A DNA stretch of 64,000 bases from Dimargaris cristalligena (lineage: Eukaryota; Kickxellomycota; Dimargaritomycetes; Dimargaritales; Dimargaritaceae): assembly GCA_027576995.1 (NCBI GenBank), contig JANBQC010000009.1, positions 62,001-126,000 on the forward strand, given 5' to 3'. Of the stretch, positions 43,911 through 55,800 are shown piece after piece (within the stretch, counting starts at the first letter, position 1; the number at the start of each line of letters is the position of its first letter). A program made the position numbers and the translations under genes. The notes beneath the pieces are model-generated. The model searched no databases and had not been told where the DNA came from. It saw only the letters and a list, made by a program, of their open reading frames with translations.

Positions 43911-45902
43911 CCTTTTACAAGACCAAGGGGGAATGCTCAATCTCGAAACAATTCCAAACAAAGCCAGCTCTCGATACCCGACGGTCCGGCTCTGCTATAC
44001 CATTTGCTGATTGGTTTGTCCCCCTTGCTATCGCTACTGCTACGTGAAGCTAACCATATCGTTGGTTAGTGGGCGGGACGGATTTAATAAGACTGCCTTG
44101 CTGGACCACAAAGTTGCCCAGTCAACTGGTCTGACCACTACTCAGCCTCATTATTTTAGGCAAACCATTAGATAATCCTACTAAAAACCGAATAACTAGT
44201 ACGAGGACATCTAGTGCAATGGCAACTGTACGATTTTTTACGCGCCTATATCCCTTCACAATAATGGTCAGCAACAACAGGTTATATGGAGAATACTGGT
44301 CAGGCCATATCCCCAGAGGCATAATCAGCCTGCTTGGCACAGCCCATTCCCCCACCTGCATAGAATCCTATACATTAGGAAACCACTTCCATGTTCTGGT
44401 TTGACTGCTGTTGCGAGTCAGTACACCTGTAAATACGCCACCGTGTTTTTGTATGTAGTAGGTTGTATCTAGTCATTTATCCTACGGCAGAACACAGTCT
44501 CTATCTAATGGGCGGGAGGGGGGTGGACTCACCGGCAACTTACGGCCACTGCATCCATGGCCCAAATCCGCCCCTGTTTAACTTGACATAGGTGCCTTAG
44601 GTAAAGTGGGCGGACTAGCCCCCCAGACTATTTCAGTGAAGGGTCTACACAATAGATTGGAGCAGGGGGGCAGTGGGATTTCCCAGTGGTAGCATACCAG
44701 GTTCCCTTTGTTAATCCTTTTGTTACTTCTCCGTCATCTAGATTATCCGATGCTGCCCTTCGCTTTTCGAGTTATTGAGAGACCAGAAAATATCAACAAC
44801 GTCACATCTGGGTATTGGGCGCAATTCAGTGAATCCATTTCTTCAGCAGGGGGTTTGGAGGTGAAGGTTTACCCAAAGGATTGTAGATCCCCAGTGCTAC
44901 AAAGCCCATAATAATGGCAAATGATAATCTCCAGTTGTTAATTAGATGGTGATCGAATAGGACTCTATAGAGACCCTATTCCAACAATATACTCCCCATT
45001 ACATGTCCACTTACACCCTGCAACTATCACCTGGATATCCCACAGCCCCTTTAAGCACCCCCTCCCCTCTTCTACGCACAGGCGCGTTAAGGTGAGTTGA
45101 TCAGCGAGGCCCTTCAACTTTTCGGCTAATTGGCTAAATGCTGCCTATCTTGAAATCTACTGACTCCTTTCCCGCTCACTGCTGCTTCAATAGGTTAAAC
45201 TGACCATACTTTACGCCGAGATTAGTCGTCTTGGTCGCAGAGGTATACCTGAGGTTAAAAGGGTCCCTTTTTACATTTTCACCCAAAAAACATAATTCCA
45301 TCACTTATATACTCCACTTTATATTTCCTGAATTGCTATCCCTCTCTATTCTCGACGTCAGACTGGGAAAAGTGGGGGTGACCTATTGGAGACGGCCGGT
45401 CAGTCTGTATAGCGTAATAGTCGGTTTTTGAGACAGCCCACGGATATCGGTTTATTTTTTCCCCAACTAGTCTCGCATACAAGCAATTTCAAGACGCCTA
45501 GAGATAAATTCAAGGTGGCCGGATGTTTGGATAGTACGGGGGACATAGGCCAATATGACCTATCCATTATTCTACGTAAATCATGGAATGATCATCGGCA
45601 CTATCCTATACGATCATGCTTTTGTATACCATACCATCGGTTGTGCAATGTCGGGCATTGTTGGGCATTCCCTCGCTCTTTCTCATGGACGGATTTGCAA
45701 GAAACGGGTTAGCGGTTGTCCATCTACAATCAACCGATTCCCCTCCTATGCAGCTTTTGTTGGGTTTACGGTGCTTTTGATGCCGCCCCTCGTCTAAATA
45801 CACGGAAATGAGTACGAGTCTAGCGGGGCAAGCATAGGGAAAGGCGGAGGATACTCCATGGGTCCCAGCTACTCTCCACCTAGCTCTTACTTCGCCATGC
45901 CG

Positions 45903-45910
45903 TATAAATA
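45903..45910 (+). promoter_or_regulatory. TATA box of small secreted-protein gene
   Basis: TATAAATA lies 150 nt before the ATG at 46053, with a C-run and pyrimidine-rich leader between. Confidence 0.5.
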
Positions 45911-46052
45911 TCTGGGTATTTCGCCCCCCTACAAAACTCACCAACCCCCCCCCCCCATCTCATATATTTGCACGCGATTACCGCTGTTCGCCCATTCTTA
46001 CCAACTCCGCACCATACTGCCACTTTGCACCTCGCCACCCACCCATCCCACC

Positions 46053-46457
46053 ATGTACATCATCAACTGCATTCCCGCTCTGTTGGCCCTGATTACCTGT
46101 TTTACCGGTATCGGCGCTTCTTTGCCCCAAGACCTCAGCCCCAACTCACTCGCATCCGCCCATCTTCACCGTCGCACCCCGATGATGGCCAGAATTGGCC
46201 AAGCCGCTAAAAGAGGAGGATCCGAAATCGCAAAGGAAGGAAGGCGAGTCTTCAAGCCACCAACCAATGTTCCTAAGCCGGACCCTAAGTCCGACAAAGC
46301 CGCCAAGAACACCATTGATACATTGAATACGGGGAAATCGTTACTCGATGGAGTCCCCAAAGATCAACCAAAGGCCTCTAGAATGCCATCAACCAGGCCC
46401 AACATTCCCAACACCATTGATGCAGGTAGGATGCGCGACGCTTTTAATAAGAAATAG
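46053..46457 (+). CDS. Small secreted basic protein, candidate processed propeptide
   Basis: 134 residues from the ATG at 46053 (CCACCATG context). Upstream in-frame codons exist but lie over the TATA box and leader. Residues 1-22 form a signal peptide (MYIINCIPALLALITCFTG, cleavage likely near GIGA-SLPQ). The mature part has no cysteine. It is rich in Lys, Pro and Arg, and carries dibasic sites at HRR (about 40), KR (about 54) and RR (about 65), where Kex2-type proteases could cut. AATAAA occurs near 46740. No family recognised; it could be a secreted peptide precursor or effector-like protein. Confidence 0.6.
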   Translation: MYIINCIPALLALITCFTGIGASLPQDLSPNSLASAHLHRRTPMMARIGQAAKRGGSEIAKEGRRVFKPPTNVPKPDPKSDKAAKNTIDTLNTGKSLLDGVPKDQPKASRMPSTRPNIPNTIDAGRMRDAFNKK

Positions 46458-48297
46458 AGAAGCGTGGCAATGGTGTTTGGCTGCTGCGCCATGTTCCGTA
46501 TCCGGCCAATGGGGCTGTAATTTTCGCCCAAGGCCAAGAAACTGGGCTGAGCAATACTGGTTTAAGTTTCCTCCCATTACGCCAGACCCCGGGGGTCACC
46601 ACTATTAGTTCGACAGTATATTTCTGTGGCCACATTGGCTCGACTGGCCTCCTCGGCTCTTGTATTTGTCACCCGTGTCCACTCAAGGATTCTTCACACT
46701 GTCGAGCATTGCATTCTTGCTGGATTCTTATTTACTTTCTAAATAAACTTCATACTCACCCTCGAAACTTTTCTTCTATAATGCTTCAAAGCGAGTAGTT
46801 GTTAAACACCATTCCTTCGAATAACAGATGTTCATTCGCTTTATTATTTAGCTAGATATTTCATTGGCAGGGCTAATCTATCGTCGATTCAAAATGACTA
46901 TTGTTTAAATGAAACGACTGGTATTGTAGGAGATGCCCTAGTCTATGCTAAGACTGCTACACCTAGGAAAAAGATGCTCTGAGGTCACTTAAAACATGGT
47001 TGCAAGGTGCGCTTCGTAGATAACAATGAGCACCGATACCACCAGAGTAACAATATGCTAGCTAGTAATGGGGGTATCGAAATATCGCTAATTAGCGAAG
47101 GAATAGATACAGGAATGACCTGGGCTTTATTTAGCCGAGTAGGCTAAGGATATAAATTCGAGACTAGTGAAGAGGATATTGAACTATACACCACTTTAAG
47201 ATATTGGTGAAACAGTACCATCCGGACTATTACAACCGTGTCATTTGCCTTGCCTTGGTCGCTATCCGAATAATAGGCCTCGGTATGCTATACCCCCTTC
47301 TCTATGGCGATGTCCAAGACTATGCTCACCATTTAATTGCCTCCCCAGCCATTACTTGAAGACCATTTACACCAAGCTTTCACTGTTACCCTAAAGATTA
47401 TTTGAGTTCTTATGTCGTCAACATTCCGGATACCTGGAGAAGGGGTGGGGTACCTTCAAGTGCCGTCCCCTTGTTTTAATCCTCCCCCAAAATTGCAACC
47501 AGTTATTTCTCGGACGGTTCTTCTTGTTTATCTCATAAAACCCATTCCACATATACCCATGTACTACACACCACTAGAACGGCTGCCCTTGGTGATGGGA
47601 CAAGTTCCGTCTAATCGAATTCAGCTTTTACAGTACAAGGTGACTGGCAGCTGGAATATAAGCTATACCAGATCCAGCTAGCATGACAGACGACCGCCAT
47701 TTAGCTGCAATGGGCTAAACTATATTATACGCGGGATAATAGATGTGTGAAGAGTTTTTAATCAGTCAAACCAGGGACCAGGCCGAGATTTTGTTAAATA
47801 TTTAGATGTAAATTCTCTCATATTTAAATTGACTTTAGTATGCACCTTAACCATCAGGGAAACTGATACCTGCCGACATGTAGAGCACTTATTAGACTTG
47901 TATTATGGTAAAACTTCATGATTTTAGAAAGTGCCAAAACGGGCAAATTTTCATTAAAGGGATCAAAATTGTGAAAAAAAATATATATAAAAAACACTGA
48001 GGTACATACAAGTAATCCCGCCCGCTCAGCCGGGTTCGCTTTTTGTATTATCTTTATTCTTTCTTTTTCTCGCTGTAGTTGCTCCTATTTTTCTTGGCCA
48101 AGAGAAACTAGCGCAAGAGGGCTTATGAGCACTGTGGATACTTCGTAAACTCGAGTCGCACCAACTGCTATTCGGCCAGCTGAAACGCACAGCCCACCCA
48201 CTCATTCAAGCGTCCTCTCGCCCTATCCCCAATACTCCCCAATCGGCCGCGCTCAATTGTGCAAATACCAACTTTTGCAAAAATAGATCGGTAGGCC
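46458..48297. other. Intergenic region between secreted-protein gene and PUS1
   Basis: 1.8 kb, AT-rich from 46750 to 48000. An A-run with TATATATAAAAAA near 47975-47995 could belong to the PUS1 promoter. No gene supported. Confidence 0.5.
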
Positions 48298-49926
48298 ATG
48301 CGAAAAGCACTGCTTGTCTTGAACACTCCTGCTCTCAATCGATTCCTTCGCCCTACTACTTGTCGGTTATCCATCCCATTCCCCCGATCCAATACCACCT
48401 ATCCACAGTTGACCCCCCAACCGCGAGGTCTATCGTTCATTCGCTTCTCAGGATCTCTACTGCCTCACATGTACACCATGTCAGACGAAGGACTGCCCGA
48501 ATCGAAGCGACCCAAGCTGGCTGAAGCCGAGTCTGAGACTAAGGTTGACCAAAGCAAGACCGAGACTCCAGCTGCTCCCGCCGTCGCTGCTGCCACGCCC
48601 GCCACTACCACTCAGGCCCCTCCCCCCAAGAAAGACAACCGTCCCCAATATGGCCGTAAAGGATACGCTAAACCCGTGGTGAGAGTACCCATTCCTCCCA
48701 AGGCGACCGCTGCCGGCGGCGAGAATGGCCAAACGGAAGTGACCGAAGAAGGGGGGGAAGGTCCCTCCGGCAAACGGTTACCCAAACGACGGGTGGCTCT
48801 TCTGATGGGATTCTGTGGTACGGGCTACCACGGTATGCAAGTCAACCCGGGCGCCAAGACCATCGAAAGTGAACTCTTCGGGGCGCTGGTGAAGGCCGGG
48901 GCCGTGTCATCCGACAATGCGGATAACATCCAGAAGATCGGGTTCGGCCGGGCCGCCCGGACCGACAAGGGGGTCCACGCGGCGGGCCAGGTCGTTTCGT
49001 TCAAGATGATCATCGAGGACCCGGAAATTGTGGCCAAAATCAACGAAGCCCTACCCCCGGCCATTCGCGTTTGGGGATTTGTGCGGACGCCCAACTCGTT
49101 CAACGCCAAAAACCTCTGCGGCTCCCGCATCTACGAATACCTGCTACCCACCCATGTGTTCCTGCCGCCCCGGCCTAAACCGGACCAGGTGCCCGATATC
49201 AAAGAGGCCGGGCCTTTACGCAGTTCGCCCGCCGATATGGCCCAACGCCGGGCTTACCGGATCGACACCGCCACGCTGACTTCGGTCCGGGAGGCCCTGC
49301 AGCAGTACGTGGGTACCCACAACTACTACAATTTCACCATCCAGAAGAAATTCAACGACCCCAGCGCCAAACGCGTCATCAAGTCGTTCGAATGCAGCGA
49401 ACCCATGCTCCTCGCCGATGATACCGAATGGGTGAGTCTGAAAATTCACGGGCAGTCCTTCATGATGCACCAAATCCGGAAAATGGTAGCTCTGGTGATT
49501 CTCCTCGTTCGTTCGTCCCTACCCCTCGATTTGATCCGCCGCTGCATGACCGCCGACCGGGTCAATATCCCCAAAGCCCCCAGTCTGGGCCTGCTATTGG
49601 ACCAGGTCGTGTACGACGGCTTCAATAAACGGGCGGCCACCGAAGACCGACCCGTCATTAAATTCGACCCTTATCTCGCTGAGATTGAGGCGTTTAAGCG
49701 CCAGTACATCTACGAACCCCTGGTCCAGGAGGAACTGCGCGACGATGTGTTTGATTCGTGGCTGTTGTTTTACGAGGCGTTCCCCGAATTCTTCCCATTC
49801 CTAAGTTCCGGAGGTACGGTTGTGGGCGAAGACATGAAGCCCCGGTTCGCTCCGTCGGTAGAGGCCGCCGTGGCCGCAGGAGTGGTGGCCGGTAATGGGT
49901 CGGACGCGGAAGCCGGGGATGATTAG
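48298..49926 (+). CDS. PUS1: tRNA pseudouridine synthase 1, likely mitochondrial and nuclear isoforms
   Basis: TruA-family enzyme that isomerises uridines in tRNA and other RNAs. 542 residues from the first ATG at 48298. The catalytic block FGRAARTDKGVHA holds the active Asp. It is preceded by KRRVALLMGFCGTGYHGMQ and followed by PNSFNAKNLCGSRIYEYLLPT and SFMMHQIRKMVAL, all typical of PUS1. Residues 1-57 are Arg-rich without acids (MRKALLVLNTPALNRFLR and onward), as in a mitochondrial presequence. Two further ATGs at 48469 and 48478, the latter in ACCATGTC, start a hydrophilic protein with a KRPK basic motif. A shorter nuclear product from the second start is likely. Low-complexity acidic/Ala/Thr linker at about 70-110. 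Single exon. Confidence 0.95.
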   Translation: MRKALLVLNTPALNRFLRPTTCRLSIPFPRSNTTYPQLTPQPRGLSFIRFSGSLLPHMYTMSDEGLPESKRPKLAEAESETKVDQSKTETPAAPAVAAATPATTTQAPPPKKDNRPQYGRKGYAKPVVRVPIPPKATAAGGENGQTEVTEEGGEGPSGKRLPKRRVALLMGFCGTGYHGMQVNPGAKTIESELFGALVKAGAVSSDNADNIQKIGFGRAARTDKGVHAAGQVVSFKMIIEDPEIVAKINEALPPAIRVWGFVRTPNSFNAKNLCGSRIYEYLLPTHVFLPPRPKPDQVPDIKEAGPLRSSPADMAQRRAYRIDTATLTSVREALQQYVGTHNYYNFTIQKKFNDPSAKRVIKSFECSEPMLLADDTEWVSLKIHGQSFMMHQIRKMVALVILLVRSSLPLDLIRRCMTADRVNIPKAPSLGLLLDQVVYDGFNKRAATEDRPVIKFDPYLAEIEAFKRQYIYEPLVQEELRDDVFDSWLLFYEAFPEFFPFLSSGGTVVGEDMKPRFAPSVEAAVAAGVVAGNGSDAEAGDD

Positions 49927-51561
49927 TCCGCCCAATACCCTATTTCTCCGCTCACCCCTTTCCTACGATTCCTACATACGAACACGCACTGGTTATAAGT
50001 CCTGGGGTTAAGCAAGGGGGGGGTGGCTATTTTAAATCGAGGGGAACGCGATCATTCTACCTTTATTACCCCTCTACCTCCTCCCAGGTATACAGCCGAA
50101 CAAGTTTGTGCAAATATATACTCACCATTTTCCCCTATTAATTACACTATAGACATACCTCCTTATCTTCCTCCTCCCCCCCCTATTTCCCCCCTATCCT
50201 CCGTTGGCTTCCCCCTTCTAATCCACTACATGTATCTATCTATGTGTGCTAATCATACCAGTTGAACTGCGCACACGATGGGAATATCGGTGATCCCCAA
50301 TGAGTGTCCAATTGGGTGATATATACCCCCCACCGACACATACATACGAGTCAGCGAATGGTGCAACTAAATAATTCAACGTTTGTATTATTCTCATTTG
50401 CAGATAGATACAAACCATATAAATATCCAAATTGATAAATTATTAAAAGGATCGTGTTATCTGCCTATAAGTTGAAGCCAGCTGGATAATAGAACCTACC
50501 CACTCGGACCAAATACCTGCCGAGCTGGACAAAGTACGTAATTGAACCGTTTGGTCCGCATCACCAGGCTAGTCAACTAGGGCCAGCCTACTTGACCCTT
50601 CCCGTTAAGGCCTCTGCGATTCAGCTTTGCCACATATTTGACCATACTTGATCATACATGTCCATGGGTATCTCTCCCCCCTCTCTTGGCTACATCCTGT
50701 CCGACGAGTTTCATATACGGCATGCTACTATTGGCCCCCTTGGCAACACCAACAGAATATACCGCTGCTATATCCATATGAACCTGGCACTTTTAGACCG
50801 AAGTGGGGCTTTCTAGTTTAACACCCCCCCCCACTCTATTTTTTGTCGAGTTTCTCCAACCTCGCCCTGCCCCAGCTGAGGAGATCGTGATAAATTCGAG
50901 GTGTATGTGTTCCTTTTAATCCGCCTGGCTGTACTTAACTTGGGCCCATGTTATTGTGTATCAGACCAGTTCAATCTGAACCCCCTCAATTCACCAACCA
51001 TTACATCACATCTGCAGGAGAAGGGTGTCCAAGCCATTCATTAGCCCTTTGCACCGCAATGAAAAAAGGATAGCTGCAGTATGTGGGTTGTAAACCGGTG
51101 GAAAGATCAGTGACACTCCACACCCATACCCACCCCCTGCTCCTTGCACTTGTCAAGCTCCTTGGCACCTATCTAATGTACAATTGCAGCTGCAGGAATG
51201 ACTATTATGGTCTGTCCACAAACTAATCTGCACAGGACTACAAGTATGGGCGTAACCGGAAACCCGACTCTGCTAGAGGATGGAGGAGGAGCGTGAACTA
51301 TAACCCAATTGTGATTGTTGACGTGAACCCTGTTTAGGTTTCCGTTGGCTGTATTCAACTAATGACGACCTGATCGTTCCGGGTATGGGAGTGGTTCATC
51401 CGATCCCTTCAAAAGAAAACACTACTCAGTAAGTGAGCCATATATAGATAGATAGAGACATATATATAAAGAGGGATAGGTTTGCTTGGCCTAAATCCAT
51501 CACCACCTATCCTCTGTGCCCCAGACGCCTCATTCCCAGTCACCCGCCGCTCGTTATCGCC
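49927..51561. other. Intergenic region between PUS1 and cysteine-rich secreted protein
   Basis: 1.6 kb. C-rich runs near 50.1-50.2 kb and 50.82 kb. No coding frame with support; core promoter of the following gene lies at its end. Confidence 0.5.
51461..51470 (+). promoter_or_regulatory. TATA box of cysteine-rich secreted-protein gene
   Basis: TATATATAAA lies about 100 nt before the ATG at 51562. Confidence 0.5.
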
Positions 51562-51798
51562 ATGAAGTCTATCCAACTCTTTGCCGTTTTCTGCTTCACT
51601 GTGGCCGTCACCACCCTCCAAGTCCAGGCCAAATGTTCCGGCGGCTACCGCGGCAAGCGCTCCTTGGTCGATGATTGTCGCAAAGCTGGTGGCAAATGTT
51701 GCGCTTTTGTGCCACAGGGTCAAGATGGCATTGATATCACCAGCCTGGACCCCCATGCCGCCTGTAGTTTCTGCTTCCAGTTCTACGAATATTCGTAA
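51562..51798 (+). CDS. Small secreted cysteine-rich protein
   Basis: 78 residues from the ATG at 51562 (CGCCATGA). Signal peptide of about 23 residues (MKSIQLFAVFCFTVAVTTL, cleavage likely after VQA). The mature peptide of about 55 residues has six cysteines in the order C, C, CC, C, C (KCSGG, DDCRK, KCCAF, ACSFCF), consistent with three disulfides. An internal KR near residue 33 could be cut. AATAAA occurs near 51913. The pattern resembles small disulfide-rich secreted proteins of fungi, but I recognise no named family, so function (antimicrobial, effector, signalling) is open. Confidence 0.75.
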   Translation: MKSIQLFAVFCFTVAVTTLQVQAKCSGGYRGKRSLVDDCRKAGGKCCAFVPQGQDGIDITSLDPHAACSFCFQFYEYS

Positions 51799-52815
51799 AC
51801 CATTCTAGAGGCTGGGTCTATAGCTACATCACCAAAAAAACATAGGAAGACATACCACTACTATTGTTGGTGTACAACTGATTAGGGCCCCCTATCCTTC
51901 TATACCTACTTAAATAAACCATTCAAAACTATAACGAGTGGGAGACAGTATGATCTATAGAAGTCCTTAAAATGCCATGGGTCATTTCCAACTACTAAAT
52001 ACTTGCTGCGTAAAGTTTGTCTGTAGAGTACGACTTTAAATATAATTTGCCCCGGGAAGGGTGTCGGACAAACTATTCGGAAATAACCAAATATCTCAAC
52101 GTTGGTAATAAAATCCTACAATCCTCAAATTATAAAATACAGCCTTCACTTAGCCGAGGGTCTATTTGAAAAAAGGGGACTGATCTGTCCTTGGAAAAAT
52201 CATAGCATCCATATTTACCACACTCCCCCCTAGGTGATAAGCAACATCTTCCCTACATATACTTACGGACGAGAATCACAGAAAAAAATGGTTTGTATTG
52301 AATCACAGCCTAATCGACTTAGGCGAGGTTAAAGCGGATTAATGACCACAAGGCAATCCACAAGAGTGATCATGACTGGGATAACGGATATAGTACTCAA
52401 TGCAAAGGAAGGGTGATGGAAATTAGATAATGATATAGTATAAATAAGGCAATTCAGCAGGAAATCAGAAACAACACTCCCAATATTGAAATTTAGAAAT
52501 CAAATTGATCAGGTAGCAAAAAAAAAATACAGTCGCTTCCTAAACAAATAATAAAAGTTAAGCAGAACTAAACACAACCATGTTATGCAACAACGAAAAA
52601 GAAAAATTGGCAGCCCGCTGGTCAATAAGACCAAGTGGGCGTAATAAACGCAGAGAGGAAAAGGCGATCAACATCGACGAGCAGTGGGAAGGGGAGGATC
52701 GGATAAATAATACACAGGGGTGAATGTTTTTTGGGCCTCACCGGTTTTGAGAAAATTAAAGAAAAGATAGGGATTAGGGTGACCCTAAACCCATTGGGCT
52801 AGACAAAGTCAGGGT
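51799..52815. other. Convergent intergenic region before chitin synthase stop
   Basis: 1 kb, AT-rich at 51950-52600. It holds the 3' ends of the two convergent genes. No other element recognised. Confidence 0.5.
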
Positions 52816-55800
52816 TTAATAGTTGGGGTCGCGACCACCCATGGGGCGCTGGCGGCTGGGGTCCTGGTAGGTAGGGGGTTGCTGAGCGGGGTAGCCCTGG
52901 GCGCCACCATAGGCATCCTGGTAAGGAGCCTGCTGGCTGGGATCAAGCGAGGGGAACCCACTGTTCTGGTTCATGAAATAGCTGGCGTCCATGGCACCTC
53001 CCTGGTGGGCCTGTTGCATGTGCGGGTGGCCCGGGTACATGGAGGGCGGGTTGCTATTATGGTTGCCACCACCCAGATGGGACGAGGATCCCTCATCGTA
53101 GGCATTGAGGTAATTGTAGGTGCTGGGGTCGTAGTCCATGGTGGTAGGGGCCTGGTTCAGCAACTTGGCGGTGTCGGCATCGTCGTAGAGGGGGCCGTTG
53201 GCGCTCATGGTACTATAGTTTTCGGAACCCACAGTGGAGGAGTTGGTCTCATCCTGGCGGCGACGTTCCTTACGCTTGATGGAACGCAGGCGACGGCGTT
53301 CGTAGTCTTCCCAGCGGCGCAGAGGCACCTTGGAGCCGTCGAATTCACCTTCCTTCTTGCTATGGTCATCGCCCTTGGCTTCGCCATCAACCTTACGGGT
53401 TTCACCCCAGGAGAAATCGTCAAAGTGCCAGTAGGCGTACACGGGCAGGATGAAATTCCAGACGGGCAAGGCCAGCAGGTAGACAAACATCCAGGCCAAG
53501 TAGATCCACTTGCGGGTGGTGATGAGAATCAGGATACCGGGCAGGAACAGCACGGCGAACAGCATGATCAGGGGCAGGTAGCTAGCGAACGAGTCGTAGG
53601 CGGTACGGAACAACTGGACCAGCAGGACGAAGGTCATGGCAATAGCAACGGGAAGCACCACGGTACCGGTCAGATCCAGGAACACAACGAACTGCATAGA
53701 AAAGCAGAAAGTACCGCACAGATTGCGCACCAGCACGAGTTCCATCAGATTGTGGATAGTGGAGTTAATCCAACGACGGCGCTGGGAAAGGAGCACCTTG
53801 AATTCATCCGGGACCACCGTCTTACACACAGCCTGGGGCATGAACATCATCTTACGGTGGGGGAAGTTACGCAGCATGAGGGTAGTCAGGAAACGATCCT
53901 CACCGAGAAGTAGCAAGTTCTTTTCGTGCAGAGTGTGGACGACGTTCTGGGAGTATTCCTGGATGATCTCGGGCTTGGTGATGATGGGAACCCAGTCGCT
54001 CTCACCCTTTGGCGCCTTCAGACGGTACATGCAGAAACAGCCAGGCAGACAGGTCACACCACCGAACACCGATTCGAAGGCCTTACCCAGGTGATGGGAG
54101 ATGTAGTATTCGTAGACCTGGATCCAGGTCACCCAGGACTCACGCTTGTTGGCGATCTTGGTCTCACCGCACAAACCCATAATCAGGGGGTCGTTGTTCA
54201 TGCAGTTCACCAGTAGACGGAGCGAGTCGGGATACACCTTGGTATCGGCATCCACCATAAGTACGATTTCGAACAGGTCGGGGGTAACGCCCATAAGGTG
54301 GTGGACCTTGCGGAACAAGTCGTAGTCCAGGGGAGTCATGCGGTCGTTGTAGATGACGCGGCTGAAGAAGTTCATCAGGATAATCTGCGAGTCACGCTTA
54401 CCACGGTTACCGGCCTTGGGCTTGTCCTGTTCGGCGGGACCACCGCACTTGACGACAACAACGGTGGGAATGCGACGGTTCTTGTACGGATAGTGACCGG
54501 CGTAGACCTTGGCCATGTTCAGCTGCTTGCCACCATCAGCGATGGCAATGTAGCTGCAGGGTTGGGGGTCAGCGAACAAGGGGTCCACTTCGATCAAATC
54601 CACACAAATCTCAGGGGTGCTGCGGTCGTTGCCACTACCGGTAATCATACCGTCGGCGATGATGAACAACAGCTTACGAGAGTCACTATAGTCAGTAGAA
54701 GCCAGAGACTCGACGGTGGTGCGAATAGAGTCCTCACCCTCAGAGTAACAGGTAACGAGGAGCAACGTAAACAATTCATCGCTGGCGGCGTCGCTCTGGA
54801 TGATAGCACCGGAAGTGGTGTTGTTCTTCTTGGCCCAGGGAGTGGAGCTCGAAGCCATGATGGGCTTGGCGCCGGTCTTACGGCGAACCAGCTGGAAGGA
54901 GAGGATCCAGGAGAAGGTCAGGGCCATAAAGAATTTGATTAAAACCAGACCCAGAATAACCACCAGGGCGACGTAGTTGAAAAGATTGACGGCGAAACAA
55001 CCCATAGTGGACTTGGCCAGCTTGCCAGCGAAATACTTTTGAGTGAGACAGGGGATGAGGGCCTTAAGGCTATCGGTTCGGTAAAAGAGTAGGGTGGCAT
55101 CAAAGTGGTCGTACTCGGCAGCGATACGGATGGCCTGGTCCACGGGGTCGTCGGTGATGGGGTTGGTGGTGATGTTGAGGTAGGGAGTCAGATTAAGGAC
55201 GTTACCATCAACCACAAACGAGCCCTTCGAGACGTTGTCCCACCCCCAACCGATGAGGCGGACCTCGTCCTTGATCCAGCCTTGGGCGATAGCGTCGGTG
55301 ATGGTTGGGAAAGGACACCCGCCAAGGCCGTTGTTAGCGTCACAGGTATCCAGACGGACAGCAGCATACTTCTGTTCAAAGCTCTGACAGTCGGTGGGCT
55401 GGACGCGAACGAACAAATTGGTAAGGTCCTCACCGGCCGTGGGCTTGGGGTCCCTGGGGTAGTTTTCAGGCGTGATGGTATAAGCACGACCCAGATAGTT
55501 GACAGTGTTGGTCATACCGGGGCTGATTTCGAGGACGTTGTCCTGAACTTGAACGTCGGTTGAGCGGCAGAAGGTGGTGGTGAAGAATAGGGTGAGGTAG
55601 ACGACGGCGGCACAGATGAGACAGATGATGAAGCACAGGGCGAACTTCTCCCGCCAGGCCTGCTGCATAGACTTGTCGCCCATACCGAGTTTGGCCAAGA
55701 TAAAGCCGGGGCACCAGAAGGAGACGACTTTGGCGAAGATGGGCCAAACTCCGCCGGACTTTTCGCCGTGACCAGTGACCATACGGTCGGGAGCCTGCTG

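Larger units (their letters stand above)
43470..46052. other. Intergenic region after malate synthase
   Basis: 2.6 kb. It begins with the malate synthase 3' end, contains repeat copy C at 43.74-43.91 kb and a possible fragment of the same repeat at about 45.39-45.43 kb, and ends with the promoter of the secreted-protein gene. Other frames are short. Confidence 0.5.

Noticed and set aside
45390..45425. Fourth copy of the dispersed repeat
   Set aside because: Only the end block (CGCTATACAGACTGAC) aligns; the rest of the element is not visible, so it is mentioned only as a possible fragment.
52879..53913. 344-codon plus-strand frame opposite the chitin synthase
   Set aside because: Antisense shadow with His/Gly/Val bias; the minus-strand gene has all family motifs.
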